Source: Phymatolithon calcareum
Taxonomy: Eukaryota; Rhodophyta; Florideophyceae; Hapalidiales
NCBI GenBank assembly: GCA_977006965.1
Contig: OZ345356.1
Span: 558,001-622,000, forward strand
DNA: 64,000 nt
Direction: 5' to 3'
Within the stretch, counting starts at the first letter, position 1; the number at the start of each line of letters is the position of its first letter. Of this stretch, positions 42,825-53,487 are shown piece after piece. The notes beneath the pieces are model-generated. The model was not told the DNA's origin. It ran no database searches and saw only the letters and a list, made by a program, of their open reading frames with translations. The position numbers were made by a program, and so were the translations under genes.

Positions 42825-43339
42825 GAAGCAATGAAGGATATTGAATATCTCAAGATGTATGAAGACTTGCGACAAGCCCTTCAGAAAGCCCAGGAGGGAT
42901 CTGTCGCGAAGAAGAGGAGGAGAGAAGAAACAATTAAGGTATGGGAAAAGGAAGAAGAAGGCAGATCAATGAAGATTCCTATTGAAGGCAAGCTACCAGG
43001 GATCTTTTACATAGGAGAAAGAACAACACGTTTAAGGTGCCTAAGGTTGACATTCAACCGAGCACCCCTTTGGAGGAAATCAGTGTTGGGTGCTTACTGT
43101 GGGATTACTGCGGTGGTCGAACTAGTCGCCTTACAACGTACTCTAGCGTCATCGAAGATGAGTACAGAAATTGAGTTTGAGTGCAAGAGACTCACAGGAG
43201 CTCTTGTTGGGAGAGAATTACGAATCAAGAACGTTTTGAGCAGCCAGATGACTATAGCGTAGAGATTATGCAAGAGCTGCCCCGTTACTCCAAGGTGAGG
43301 CTTTGGGAGCTCTCAAAAATAAAATCATCAAATATCCCC
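42825..43339 (+). mobile_element. LINE-A 3' fragment (515 bp), unit 2 only
   Basis: Carries the C-terminal coding region and the CCCC 3' end. The unit 1 site (10470-10520) shows that about 50 bp of the pogo MITE between CAGCCACAGC and TAAGTAGAGG are missing here and that there is no target duplication. This insertion was therefore accompanied by a target deletion. Confidence 0.85.
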
Positions 43340-43504
43340 TAAGTAGAGGGTGGCACTATATAACCCGGCACTATATAGTGACCCCCCCCTGTACAGTATG
43401 CAGCAAGTTTATCAGAAACAACTTGTGGGAGGTCGTTTCAAAACACAGTATTCTGTACTTCGGTCTATACCGGGGGGTTTTGTGTTGTGTCTGGAAGCAG
43501 TACT

Positions 43505-44358
43505 TTTTTTTTTTTATTGCAATTTTTTTTAAAGCCCCGCAGTCATACAAATATACGGGCAGGGCTTCCCCAGGTGCTGCCCTCGCTAGGGCAGCTCTAC
43601 TCTTATGTCTGGCATTCTATCTGGGACCCTAGCATGTGTTCGGTTGTTTTGATTGCTCTTCGTAACAGTTTCGAGGCGCCGCTTCTTCTTTTAGTACAGG
43701 TCTTCTTCATGCTGCATACTCTCGATGATGCTTTTGCTGAAGAGCAAAAGGTCATCTAATGCCTTCTCAGTTGCCGCTCTGTCGTCTTCCTTGAGTTCAT
43801 AGACCGACAAGTTGCGATCCAGGGTCTCCATGTGCTGTCTGACTTTGTTTCCGAATCTATCTGCCATCAGTGTGGTAGACACTTGGGGAAATCTTCCAAA
43901 GACGTACTGAACCGCCAGTTGCCTGTGTTTCAGTTGTGGAAATTTGAGTATTGCGGGTAGTTCTCTTGTCTTGTCGTATGGAATTTTCCTCTTTCTCTTT
44001 GATTCCAGGCTTTCTCCTTCCTTTTTCAGGAATGCTGATCGGAGTTCTTCTGCAGATTGGTTCTCTATTATGTGCTTCATCGCTTCATCAAACGGTTCTC
44101 TGGTTTCCATCGATGTGATGTCGTTACTTGTGACTTGAAGCTCTTCTGAATTCCTTCTCTCTGGTGGTTGCATCAGAAACTTTTCTTTCTTCGCTATGGT
44201 CCTTCTCAGCATCTTGAAAGCTAGTATTTCCCGTCGATGGGAAGCAGCTTGGATTCGACATATTAGTCGAAGTCTATCCGTCTTTCCTCGTGCCAGTGGC
44301 CCGAAGACTTGTCTGAAAAACGTTTGTTCCACTTCCTTGACCGCGCTCTGGACATTTG
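43505..44358 (-). mobile_element. LINE-H, 5'-truncated (854 bp), unit 2 only
   Basis: Poly(T) at 43504-43514 marks the poly(A) tail of a minus-strand element. The 12-bp duplication GGAAGCAGTACT lies at 43493-43504 and 44359-44370. Unit 1 has the empty site at 10674-10685. The minus-strand frame 44332-43691 is the C-terminal part of a LINE polyprotein, ending with the shared domain word LKHRQLAVQYVFGRFP. Confidence 0.92.
43691..44332 (-). CDS. LINE-H ORF2 C-terminal fragment (about 213 aa)
   Basis: The region downstream of the RT of a non-LTR retrotransposon. It has an RLRLICRIQ-type segment, a charged helical linker, a basic KRKRKIPYDK word, LPAIL, then LKHRQLAVQYVFGRFP and a helical tail. 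It lacks the RT itself because of 5' truncation. Close relatives are at 62884-62288 and 59340-59649. No host function is implied. Confidence 0.7.
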   Translation of the reverse strand: MEQTFFRQVFGPLARGKTDRLRLICRIQAASHRREILAFKMLRRTIAKKEKFLMQPPERRNSEELQVTSNDITSMETREPFDEAMKHIIENQSAEELRSAFLKKEGESLESKRKRKIPYDKTRELPAILKFPQLKHRQLAVQYVFGRFPQVSTTLMADRFGNKVRQHMETLDRNLSVYELKEDDRAATEKALDDLLLFSKSIIESMQHEEDLY

Positions 44359-45279
44359 GAAGCAGTACTGTAACTCATTTCGCGGACATTTCTCAATTAG
44401 TCTACACCAGGGGAACTGTCCCCTGTCTATACTGTACCGGACTTGCTGTGCTCGTGTTTGTTGAAGCAGTTCCGAAACTTTTGGAGCCCCTCCTCAAGGA
44501 CGTTGTTCTGTACTTGTTCTCATCGCTCCTACTCATTTTGCGAACGTTCGAGTTCTGAAAACTCTCAAGGAGAGGCGGCCCCACTTCTCGATCGTTTTGC
44601 ATGTAACTCGTCTCGAGAGATGTAGGGACGCAAACGGACTACTAGCTTAGAGAATGTGTGCTGAGAAAGCCAAAACACTCGTCGAAACTGCACATTGACA
44701 AAATACGGAGTAAAGTGCTCGAACGACATTCCTTCTCCCCTCTTGGATGGGGATCGATGTGGAGCGATGACTCAAACATCCACAGATAAGTTAGGTTGGG
44801 ACAAATGTACTGTGAGTAAACCGGTGGTGACAATCGCTCGGTTGGCGCCGTCCATCATGGTGTCCCAGAATTTGCAGTGAGAAGGGAGTTGGGAGGGACT
44901 TGCGTACCGCAACGCGCGCCAAAATGCAAAGTCGCGCCAAAGGATGCAGTAAAGTTTACAGAAAAAGCTGTACATACGGAAACTGATTTGCAAAGGAGCA
45001 CTATGCTCCGGATGTTGCCGATACGGATGGAAAAGATAAATTTTACTGTTGTTGTTGAAGCTGATATTTAGAAGTTGAAGCGGTGACTCTACTTCTCTGC
45101 ATTAAAAAACTGCATAACAGCGCTTCCTATTCTTTTCAAATCTACTATCGATCTATCTGTAACATCACACCCGTGGCAAGACAAGACCTATGTCTTACTC
45201 CAAAAGTCCGAGATGCTTCATGCAAAAAAGAGACACAATTAAGAAGATGGCATTGGCTGTTCGCTTATACATCACTATA

Positions 45280-45711
45280 GTGCAAATGCTTACTTTTCGA
45301 GAATAGATGGGTCATGAAACTGAATTTGTCAGGGTCTTCGATAAGGTATATGCCTGAGATCAAAGAAATTTGTTTTCTCCAAGACGGGTACCAGATGTGA
45401 ATTTCACATCTGGAAGACGAGCTTGCCCGACTGGGAAAATGTTCTACGTCGAGAATGAAGCAAGTGCTGATCAAGCCAATATCGACAATGGGAGAAGATA
45501 AGTTCTCTAGGGCGATTAATATCATCCGCAACCATACAGAACAAAGTACAGGACTGAGAGCCAAGAAACAAGAGTAGAAATCAGGGTGCCATGAATCCTC
45601 AGTTGGGTAGTTATCCACCTTTACAATAAACTATGGTACTTCGATTTGAAGCCTTCTACTAGACGTGCTAGCCTCTTAGGGAAATAAAGCAATCATACAT
45701 ACATACATCGA
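45280..45711 (+). mobile_element. LINE-B 3' end with (ATAC)n tail, unit 2
   Basis: Counterpart of 11600-12031 with the same AATAAAGC signal and CATACATACATAC tail. Confidence 0.55.
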
Positions 45712-45861
45712 TCCTCACTGCACATCATCAGCATCATCATGTACACTGCTTCGTCATCACACAGGCGCCCACAAGCCTTGCAGAAGTAATTCATTTTGTG
45801 TATGTCATATGGCTCCTTATGTGTGTATGTGTGGTACTTGGAAAGAGACTAACGTTTATGA

Positions 45862-46057
45862 CTTTCCCCCTCGAGGTCCCGAAGGAGACCAGAGGTGGGT
45901 TTTTGTAGTCCACTGAATCGCGTTACTCCAACAAAAAAGAAATCTCCTCCATAGACAGAATCTAGCCCAAACCTCTTGGCCTTAGGAAAGTTGGCCCGAG
46001 CGTCAGCAGATGCGTTGGTAACTTTTAAATAAAAATCTACCTTTCTTCTTCCTCTTC
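45862..46057 (+). mobile_element. LINE-G 3'-end insertion, unit 2
   Basis: Counterpart of 12183-12378. Flanking duplication TAACG(T/C)TTATGA at 45850-45861 and 46058-46069. Confidence 0.85.
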
Positions 46058-47385
46058 TAACGCTTATGAAGCATTAACATTATGAGCATGTGAGACTTGG
46101 TGCTATGTCTTTTGTCCAGATTTTCTTAGTCATACTTTCCGTTGGTTGTTGCCACATTATCAGGAATTACGTAGTCCAAAGGTCCTGTATTCCAAAACAC
46201 GACTCCGGATTTTGAAACCGAAGAACAGCGACGCATTTCCCTGATGCACAGGCTTCATTTCCCATTGCACTGCGCAGTGTTGCAAGCTGAGCTGTGTAAA
46301 GCATAGAGACTGGACAAACGAGTCTGCATTCTTTCGTTACAGAACTCAAATTTGTCCACGGCCTTATCATACGAACGACCGCTTTTTCCACGGTTCTTTC
46401 TCTGCGCGCGAGCGTACGCTCCATGTCAGCCACGACTTGCGTTGCACAGCATCCACTATGACAGTGGGTAGTGCACTCGTTCTGCCAGCATCCCACTAGT
46501 ATTCTGATTGCCAGTGATGAGGCTCGCGTGTATTGCTAAAAGCCGTGGCTGAAATGGAGCGTATGCTCGCGAGTAGACGAAGAACCGTGGTAAAAGCGGT
46601 CGTTCATAAGGCGTGGACAAATTTGAGTTCTGTAACGTAAAAATGCAGACTCATTTGCCCCGTTTCTGTATGATATACACGACTCAGCATGCACCACAAC
46701 CCAGTGCAATGGGAAATGAAGTCTGTGCATCAGGGTAATGCGTCGCTGATTTTCGCTTTTTATAATTGGAATGCACGAGCGTTGGACTACAGTACAGTAA
46801 TACCTGATGATATGGCAAATCGCACACAGCATTTTCCTGGGCATCGGAATAACAGTGCTACAGTACACCCTTTCTACAGGGTGCTGATGTGGAATCTATA
46901 AGAAATGGTGTCTTTGAAATCGACATACTGTAAAGCTGTCCACCAAACTTCATCACAATAAAGCGATCACCTCAACACCTACATTGACATTTATCATTCT
47001 CTCCTGAAACGCACTCTTGAAATCATACATCCACCAAAGGCTTAAAAACAGATCTCAAATTCTTCTTACTTTCACATTCTGCTAACTGATATCCTGGGTG
47101 CCTTGAAGGACTATTATTTCACTTCGCTTTCTGCAACTGTTGAATATGCAAACAATACCCTATGGATTCAAGGTTTACATTGGCTGGGCAATTATTGTGG
47201 TCTCCGCGCTATTGCCGTTGATATCGAAAAAGCTGACTCCAATTTGGCGAATATTGACCTGGTTGGCACCGACCATTCTGGCGCTTGACGCGAATGCCGG
47301 AAACAGACCGAGGATATACTATCGAAAAGCAGTCATTTGGGTTTTCATGCAGGGGATTTCACTGTTCATTCTGAGTGTCACAAAG

Positions 47386-47474
47386 GTTTTAAGGCCGATG
47401 AAAAGAAACATTTGGGCGTAACTCGTCAGGTGCAACTGCCTATAATGTCTGTATTTTTTCTAATCACTTGCTAG
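47386..47474 (+). other. Predicted 89-bp intron of TM2 (unit 2)
   Basis: Same donor (AAAG/GTTTTA), branch-like CTAATCAC and acceptor TTGCTAG as unit 1, with identical length despite substitutions inside. Confidence 0.55.
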
Positions 47475-47596
47475 ATAACTCTTATCGGCAATCAACTTCG
47501 AAAGAACATCTCCGTCGGAAAACTGCATCGTGTTAAGAAACCGCGAAATTTGCGCTTGATCGACAGGACTGTACACTCTACTCCCTACGCCCACTA

Positions 47597-48215
47597 TGAG
47601 GAGACGTCATCAAGCAGAAAGGTTTGCATTAAGCCTGGTAAGGCACAAAAAGCGCCTTGAAGAAACAGAAGAGTACGTTGGAAGAGATGAGGACGTAAAG
47701 GAAGCAATGAAGGATATTGAATATCTCAAGATGTATGAAGACTTGCGACAAGCCCTTCAGAAAGCCCAGGAGGGATCTGTCACGAAGAAGAGGAGGAGAG
47801 AAGAAACAATTAAGGTATGGGAAAAGGAAGAAGAAGGCAGATCAATGAAGATTCCTATTGAAGGCAAGCTACCAGGGATCCTTTACATAGGAGAAAGAAC
47901 AACACGTTTAAGGTGCCTAAGGTTGACATTCAACCGAGCACCCCTTTGGAGGAAATCAGTGTTGGGTGCTTACTGTGGGATTACCGCGGTGGTCGAACTA
48001 GTCGCCTTACAACGTACTCTAGCGTCATCGAAGATGAGTGCAGAAATTGAGTTTGAGTGCAAGAGACTTACCGGAGCTCTTGGTGGGAGAGAATTACGAA
48101 TCAAGAACGTTTTGAGCAGCCAGATGACTATAGCGTAGAGATTATGCAAGAGCTGCCCCGTTACTCCAAGGTGAGGCTTTGGGAGCTCTCAAAAATAAAA
48201 TCATCAAATATCCCC
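47597..48215 (+). mobile_element. LINE-A 3' fragment (619 bp) inserted in TM2 exon 2, unit 2 only
   Basis: Flanked by TACGCCCACTA at 47586-47596 and 48216-48226. The empty site is at 13895-13910 in unit 1. It encodes the LINE-A C-terminal domain in one open frame and disrupts TM2. Confidence 0.92.
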
Positions 48216-49579
48216 TACGCCCACTACGAAACGAGTCAAATCCGAACCCCACTACACCCGTGCCATTTAAAACCCGCTTGGATGGACGACGGAACCAAGG
48301 TTTTGACAAGTGACGAGGTGCTATCTCACGTTATACGCGTAAGCTTCCTCACTCAATACGTCGTTAGCAGAACTTTCAAGTCACCGAATAAGAACGTATT
48401 CGTCTACTCACCGGTCGCTCAATATAGAGCAATTTTGCTATGCTTCGCCCTGGTTTTTGCAGCGGTGGTTCACGTTGGACAAGGACTCTTCGCACCAGAC
48501 GCGAAAGAACGGGATATCATTCAGTCCCTACTGATCTGGCTTACTCTTCCAACAATCACACTTCCAGCACTTTTGAAAATCAAGTTTGGAACAAACGCGC
48601 AACTGGCACATTTAGTTCGAGGCATCCTACCTGTCGACTCGGATAAGGACATGTGGACCAGCCTGAACGTGACACCGCGGGATCTTTATGCTGCATTGGC
48701 GAACGCGAAAGGCGCAGAATGTATCATTCATAAGACCGTTGGCATTGTCGCCTCTGGGGGATCGGGCATGCTTTACGTCACGGATGTTCGGAAGGCACGG
48801 ATGTACTGCAAACAATCAATGTTGGGTCTTGGAGAGCACTACATAAGACTAAGTGACGGCATACGCTTCCTAACATTTAAGCATGGTGAGCCGGACGGGA
48901 TACGTATCGAGAACACAAATTGGTGGATGCAGACAGAAGCAAAGGACGATACGCAACAACAAATGGAAGTGTCATCATCGACGCAAACTAGCCTTGGCGA
49001 TGTTGAAGGCCAACATAGTGCTATAGACATCGAGGACGATTGGACATCCGGATGGGTAACATTCGGCGGTGTGCTCTCGCCAAACAAGGAAAGTTTCTCA
49101 GGGTTCGAAATTCCAAGAATGTGTTTATTTGGCAGACGCCCTGGACATGAAGCACAAAGAGAAGATTTGCAGTTTCAACTCGCAGCAGAATTTGCTGCCT
49201 CAAAACTATCCATTCAAGATTACAAAAAGCTGTCGAATCTGGTTGAAAAGCGGCTATCACGAGAGAGCACCAACGCTGTTTTGCTGAAAGTCGGAGGGGG
49301 TGTTGGCTCCGCAGCAACTGTGGCAATAGTTTGCGGGGCCGTCATTTCTCTTCCTCATGCTCTCACTCCCCCCGACGAGTTACCCGGACACGATGACGAA
49401 GGTTGGGGACACTCTGTGTACGAGCAGGATAACTACTTGCATGATGAGTGTAAAAATTGCGACGGGTGGGATAACTACTTTCATGATAATAAAGACGGGT
49501 GGGATAATGTATAATCTAAAAACTAGCCCATTTTTTGCAAAGCCTTTGTTTATTTGATTCATTTCTTTTGCTGTAATTG

Positions 49580-49831
49580 TCACTCCACGGCAAACACATG
49601 CTCAACCTCTTGGAACCGATTATACGCTGTATTGGAAGGTAGAAACCGTATGTTTTGGTCACAGAGCTGTTTTTCTTCGTAATCGCGTTGTGAGACTACA
49701 ATAGTGGATACTATGCACGTCATTCCGGTCCCATTGATAAGTGGAGCTGTCGCTAAATGTATAACGGAAACCTTGGAAGAGCGCAAAGCGAGAGTCTTGG
49801 CAGTCTCGTGCCTTTCGACACCTGCCCAGGC
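49580..49831 (-). CDS. Possible minus-strand terminal exon, unrecognised (unit 2)
   Basis: Counterpart of 15219-15470, open over the same span, with the same C-terminal FQEVEHVFAVE and a nearby AATAAA. Confidence 0.25.
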   Translation of the reverse strand, partial: AWAGVERHETAKTLALRSSKVSVIHLATAPLINGTGMTCIVSTIVVSQRDYEEKQLCDQNIRFLPSNTAYNRFQEVEHVFAVE

Positions 49832-49929
49832 TCAATCTATTTCTTCAAACGGAGACTTTCTACACATCTTTAGGTATTGAGACCGGCTATGTTTCTTGCA
49901 ATGAGAATCTTCTGAGTTGGGTCACATTG

Positions 49930-50900
49930 AATACATAGCTATGAGACAGTGGACTGACTACTGGAAGAAGGGCGTACGGCGACGATTACATACATTGACT
50001 TCAGAGCGGCGTTTGACTCCATCGACCATGATCTTCTCATGTCATCTCTTCGAAGCTACGCGTGCCCGGAAAAATACGTCCGGCTCATATCGCTAATGTA
50101 CACCACGGCAAGCGTCACAGTCCGATCTCAGCTCTGCAATGGATCACAGGTTTTCTCCAGAAAGATCCGCATTGAGCGAGGCGTTCTACAAGGAGACATA
50201 AAAAGCCCCTTTTGCTTCATCATTGCTCTGGACCTAATCTTCCGACGACACAACTCGCAAACAGCTGGCATCACTCTTACGAGAAAAATCCGAATCAACA
50301 AACTCGAATATGCTGATGAGCTCATTCGCACATGGGAGTCTCAAGAAGAAAAACGAGTGCGGAAGACCGCCTTCATGAGTAATGGCCGTCCCCACTCAAT
50401 AATAGGACTCCATAAGAGCAGAAGTACGACTTTAAGCGCGAGATGGTTCTTTGGTCACTTCCCGCGGAACCCAGTAGAAGTGAAAGAAGAGATGAGGGAA
50501 TTGGAAATCTGGGCGGTAAGCGCGCTACAGAAAATACTTGTCAAATCAAACTGGAATAAGGAAGAGGAAAAGGAAGTGGAGCAAGCAATTGATGGCTTTG
50601 GTTCCTCGAATGATATAGATTTGGAGCCGGAATACTCTCAGCGAGGCGCAGTGTCAGAGATCTTATCTCTCGGTAGATAGGTGGAAAAGGTTTCATTGGA
50701 TGGTTGTTTCTGACTTCCTTGCGTCCCTCAGACGATCGAGCGGAAACGTAATTAAGTGGATTTATTGAGAAGGTACCATGTGTTCCAACTTGAGGCAAGC
50801 CGGCACCTTTCTAACTTATCTACTTATCGTAGAGTTTGGTACCTGATTTTTGGTCTGTCTTTGAATTTTTCAAATTTTTCTGCGACTTATTTTCTTGTTC
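49930..50900 (+). mobile_element. LINE-D, internally deleted RT element (unit 2)
   Basis: Counterpart of 15560-16542. Here the RT turn (RGVLQGDIKSPFCFI), YADE and the C-terminal domain are in one open frame (50039-50680). Upstream, in the same frame, YIDFRAAFDSIDHDLL is present. Confidence 0.7.
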
Positions 50901-51072
50901 TCTTGTTCATTCTCGTCTCCATCAGTATTTTGGGTCATTTTCTAGATTATTTGGCCGACTTTTTTCTTTGCTTATTGATTCTCTTTGCTTATTGATTCTT
51001 GATACTTGATTCTTGATATTTTTCTTGATTTGATGGGGGAGGACCTACCTAGATTTTAGCCTATCAACTTCC

Positions 51073-51630
51073 TTCCCAAGGGCACAACACGACTGGCAAT
51101 ATTGAACGCGACAAACGATATGCTTCACAAAGCTCTTCTCTGTACCTCTACAGAGGAATTTGAACGCACCCTAGTCGCTACGACAAGCCTAAACGCAAGA
51201 ACGCTGAAAAACGCAAAAGAAGAATGGGAAGCATGTCTCCCTTCGAAAGCCACAGGACGGGAGGGCCGGCGCCCTCCTCAGCCCATCAAGAACGAACTAC
51301 CACCATTCCTCACCCTCAAAAAAGCGAAGCACAGGCTTCTTTGCACGCACTGGTTATTTCACCGCTTCCCATATCCTTGGCAAGAACAATCAAGAAACGA
51401 AGATTGCGAACTCGATGAAGCTCTCACAGTTATCTCAAACTTAATGCCCAAGCAACGACTTTCCGATATTCAAAAAGAGACGCTGGAAATGGCAGTTGAT
51501 ACCGTCCAAAGAAAATGTCCGAAATCAAAATGAAAACGTAAGCGAAGGATTGTAGCGCAACGAAAAGTCTCTCAGGTGCAATGATAATTGACTAAGGGAG
51601 CTTCAATAAAACAGAAATCCATCCATCCAT
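51073..51630 (+). mobile_element. LINE-C 3' part with (ATCC)n tail (unit 2 only)
   Basis: The 13-bp duplication CCTATCAACTTCC is at 51060-51072 and 51631-51643, with the empty site in unit 1 near 19990-20002. The 3' end is CAATAAAACAGAAATCCATCCATCC. The frame 51102-51533 encodes the C-terminus of a LINE ORF2 with AKHRLLCTHWLFHRFP. Confidence 0.92.
51102..51533 (+). CDS. LINE-C ORF2 C-terminal fragment (143 aa)
   Basis: Includes a charged linker, PIKNELPPFLTLKKAKHRLL, then CTHWLFHRFP and a helical end. It corresponds to the C-terminal domain seen in LINE-A, -D, -G and -H. No RT motifs remain because of 5' truncation. Confidence 0.65.
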   Translation: MNATNDMLHKALLCTSTEEFERTLVATTSLNARTLKNAKEEWEACLPSKATGREGRRPPQPIKNELPPFLTLKKAKHRLLCTHWLFHRFPYPWQEQSRNEDCELDEALTVISNLMPKQRLSDIQKETLEMAVDTVQRKCPKSK

Positions 51631-51714
51631 CCTATCAACTTCCGTTTTGAACATTATTCTTGATGAATCTCACACTGGCGCTGATCTATATTGTCGGAGC
51701 TTATCTTCAAAATT

Positions 51715-52530
51715 AGAGAAAGAAGAAGAAACGTAGATTTTTATTTAAAAGTTACCAACGCAACTGCTGACGCCATGAGCAATTTTTCGAGACCAAATTT
51801 GGCTTGATTCTGTCCGGTGAAGAGTTTCTTATGGTGGATATTTCAAGGTTCGATGGTCTACAGAAACCTACCTCTGGTCCCCTGAGGGGCCTCGAGGGGG
51901 AAAATTAGTCCACGTGCATGTGTCACGCGGTAGGGGGGGGCGTCCGATTTGCAGGGAGTGATTACTCTGCTGTGTAGGGATTCGGGGTTTCGATAGCCTG
52001 GAACATGGCTAGGAGCTCGCCAAGTGCTCGCTTAGTCCAGGCGCTGTCTTCTTTTGAGAGTCTGTCCTTCGAGAGTCCGTTTATGACATCTTCTTTCTTC
52101 TATTCCTGACTCTGCTCTTGTCTCCTTCCTGCTAAGCATAGGTGGACGCATGGCCGGACCGGTTATGATAGCCGGCCTGTATAAATCCGCTTAAATTCGC
52201 AAGATTTCTTCGAAATCCGGCGACGGCGGGGTTGGGTCTAGCATTTCGAGCGTGGCAAGTTCTCGATTTTCCGAGTCCCAGGCGGTCGCGTTTGCGATCG
52301 CGCGAGCCATTTCCGGCGGGATTGCCGCCGAAACAAGCGCTTTGTGCAGCTAGATCTCTGCGGCCACGTGTGCCGACGCGGGCACGGGTGCCGGCGCCGG
52401 AAACTTATCTTGATTCGCTTGCGGTCCGTTCGGTCCGGTCAGCCGCTCTTCCTCCCCCTATGACGTCTTCGATAGCATCTTTCCCGCAATGGCCCGACTT
52501 TTCGATGTTGCAAATTAGAACCGGGTCTGC
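51715..52530 (-). mobile_element. LINE-G remnant with internally deleted element F (unit 2)
   Basis: Counterpart of 20165-21470. About 490 bp corresponding to 20556-21040 are missing, leaving the F 5' half next to its left target copy. Confidence 0.65.
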
Positions 52531-52538
52531 GAGTATGT

Positions 52539-52797
52539 ATGGCAACTAGGGGAAAAACCTAGTTGTAGGAAAGTGCGGTAGCGGTTTACTTGGGGTTCTC
52601 CCGCCCTCTGGACTATGTAGCCGTCGGGCGGAATAATCTGGAGACTCTAACATATGATCTAACTCTCAGTCGACGAGCGGCGCGCTTATGACAGGCGCGC
52701 TCGTCTGGCTGCTGTAACGGTACAATGTTTGTACGCATACCGTGTCTGAAGGTGCCTTCACCCTTTGTACCGGGATCTAAGTAAGGATTACTCTACT
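52539..52797. mobile_element. 259-bp insertion of unknown class (unit 2 only)
   Basis: Between two GTATGT words (52533-52538 and 52798-52803), where unit 1 has a single copy near 21472-21477. It starts with an AACTAGG...CCTAGTT hairpin and contains GGCGCGC...GCGCGC inverted words. It lacks a poly(A) and lacks clear TG...CA ends, so solo LTR or SINE cannot be decided. Confidence 0.6.
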
Positions 52798-53040
52798 GTA
52801 TGTCCTGAAGTATGGTCTTTCCCCCGATCGAGCGGAAACACTATCAGTAACGGCCATCATGGCAAGTAGGCTCGTTTGAATTATCTGTCTACGAGATCAG
52901 AAAGTGTTTTATCAACCAACTAAATAAGAATATACAAAAATATTGATTGACCTATCTTTTCCCGAGTTCTTTCTAGCGTTCGAATTGCACATCATCAGGG
53001 ACTTTCGACGTCATACCATACAAGAAAAATTACCGTTCCT

Positions 53041-53352
53041 GTGAGAGATTTCGAGGACATGTCTTCGGATCAAAGTGGCAACTATGAAAAGTGCTCCCTT
53101 AGCTTTTACCTTCGGCTAGACTATAAACGCTACTTCTCAAAACTCCGCAGGGATGAACCAATGTATTTCGCTTCATCAATCCTGGAGGAGAAACATATTA
53201 CATCCTCCCTCAACTCCGCATATTTTGTGTGGGATGCTCCCATTCCAATTCCCATAATCCTGCGCGGTGCACATCCCAAAGATTCTTGTATGAACTCTGT
53301 GGAAACTTTCCAGCCAAAGCGCCTCTGTTACGAATGGAAGGAATCTTTTTAG
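53041..53352 (+). CDS. Unknown ORF, about 103 aa (unit 2 counterpart)
   Basis: Open frame with RDFEDMSSDQSG, RYFSKLRRDEP, FVWDAPIPIPIILRGAHPKD and RLCYEWKESF. It contains the empty hAT target GATCAAAG near 53068-53075. No signal peptide or known motif. It may be an exon of a larger gene. Confidence 0.3.
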   Translation: MRDFEDMSSDQSGNYEKCSLSFYLRLDYKRYFSKLRRDEPMYFASSILEEKHITSSLNSAYFVWDAPIPIPIILRGAHPKDSCMNSVETFQPKRLCYEWKESF

Positions 53353-53487
53353 TGCCTCTGTGTTATGAATATCGAGCTAATACGAAAGTAACCTTGGGAA
53401 AGAACGGATTAATTACATGGGACTCTCGACAGGTTAGAAAGTTTACGTCAGGATTGAATCTGCGTACTAAAAGTTGGTGATGGCATG

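Larger units (their letters stand above)
40274..43391 (-). mobile_element. Pogo-type MITE, unit 2, interrupted by two LINE-A copies
   Basis: Same ends as 9709-10572. LINE-A copies at 40812-42586 and 42825-43339 split it. The HTH start (GHPGQKRTRLTLQQKLEAL) remains readable on the minus strand near 42755-42700, and the acidic tail at 40954-40432. Confidence 0.85.
47146..49514 (+). pseudogene. TM2, unit 2 copy disrupted by LINE-A
   Basis: Exon 1 is 47146-47385, the intron 47386-47474 and exon 2 47475-49514, interrupted at 47597-48215 by LINE-A. After the insertion the frame is open to 49514 with no frameshift, so apart from the LINE this copy is better preserved than unit 1. The LINE 3' end happens to read in frame into exon 2, giving a 485-residue chimeric ORF from 48057. 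The tail again carries NCDGWDNYFHDNKDGWDN. Confidence 0.65.

Noticed and set aside
48057-49514. A 485-residue ORF as a native gene
   Set aside because: Its first part is the LINE-A 3' end read in the wrong frame. Comparison with unit 1 shows TM2 exon 2 interrupted by the insertion.
52539-52797. Solo LTR
   Set aside because: The length would fit, but the ends are not TG...CA and the flanking repeat is GTATGT rather than a clean 4-5 bp duplication outside such ends.
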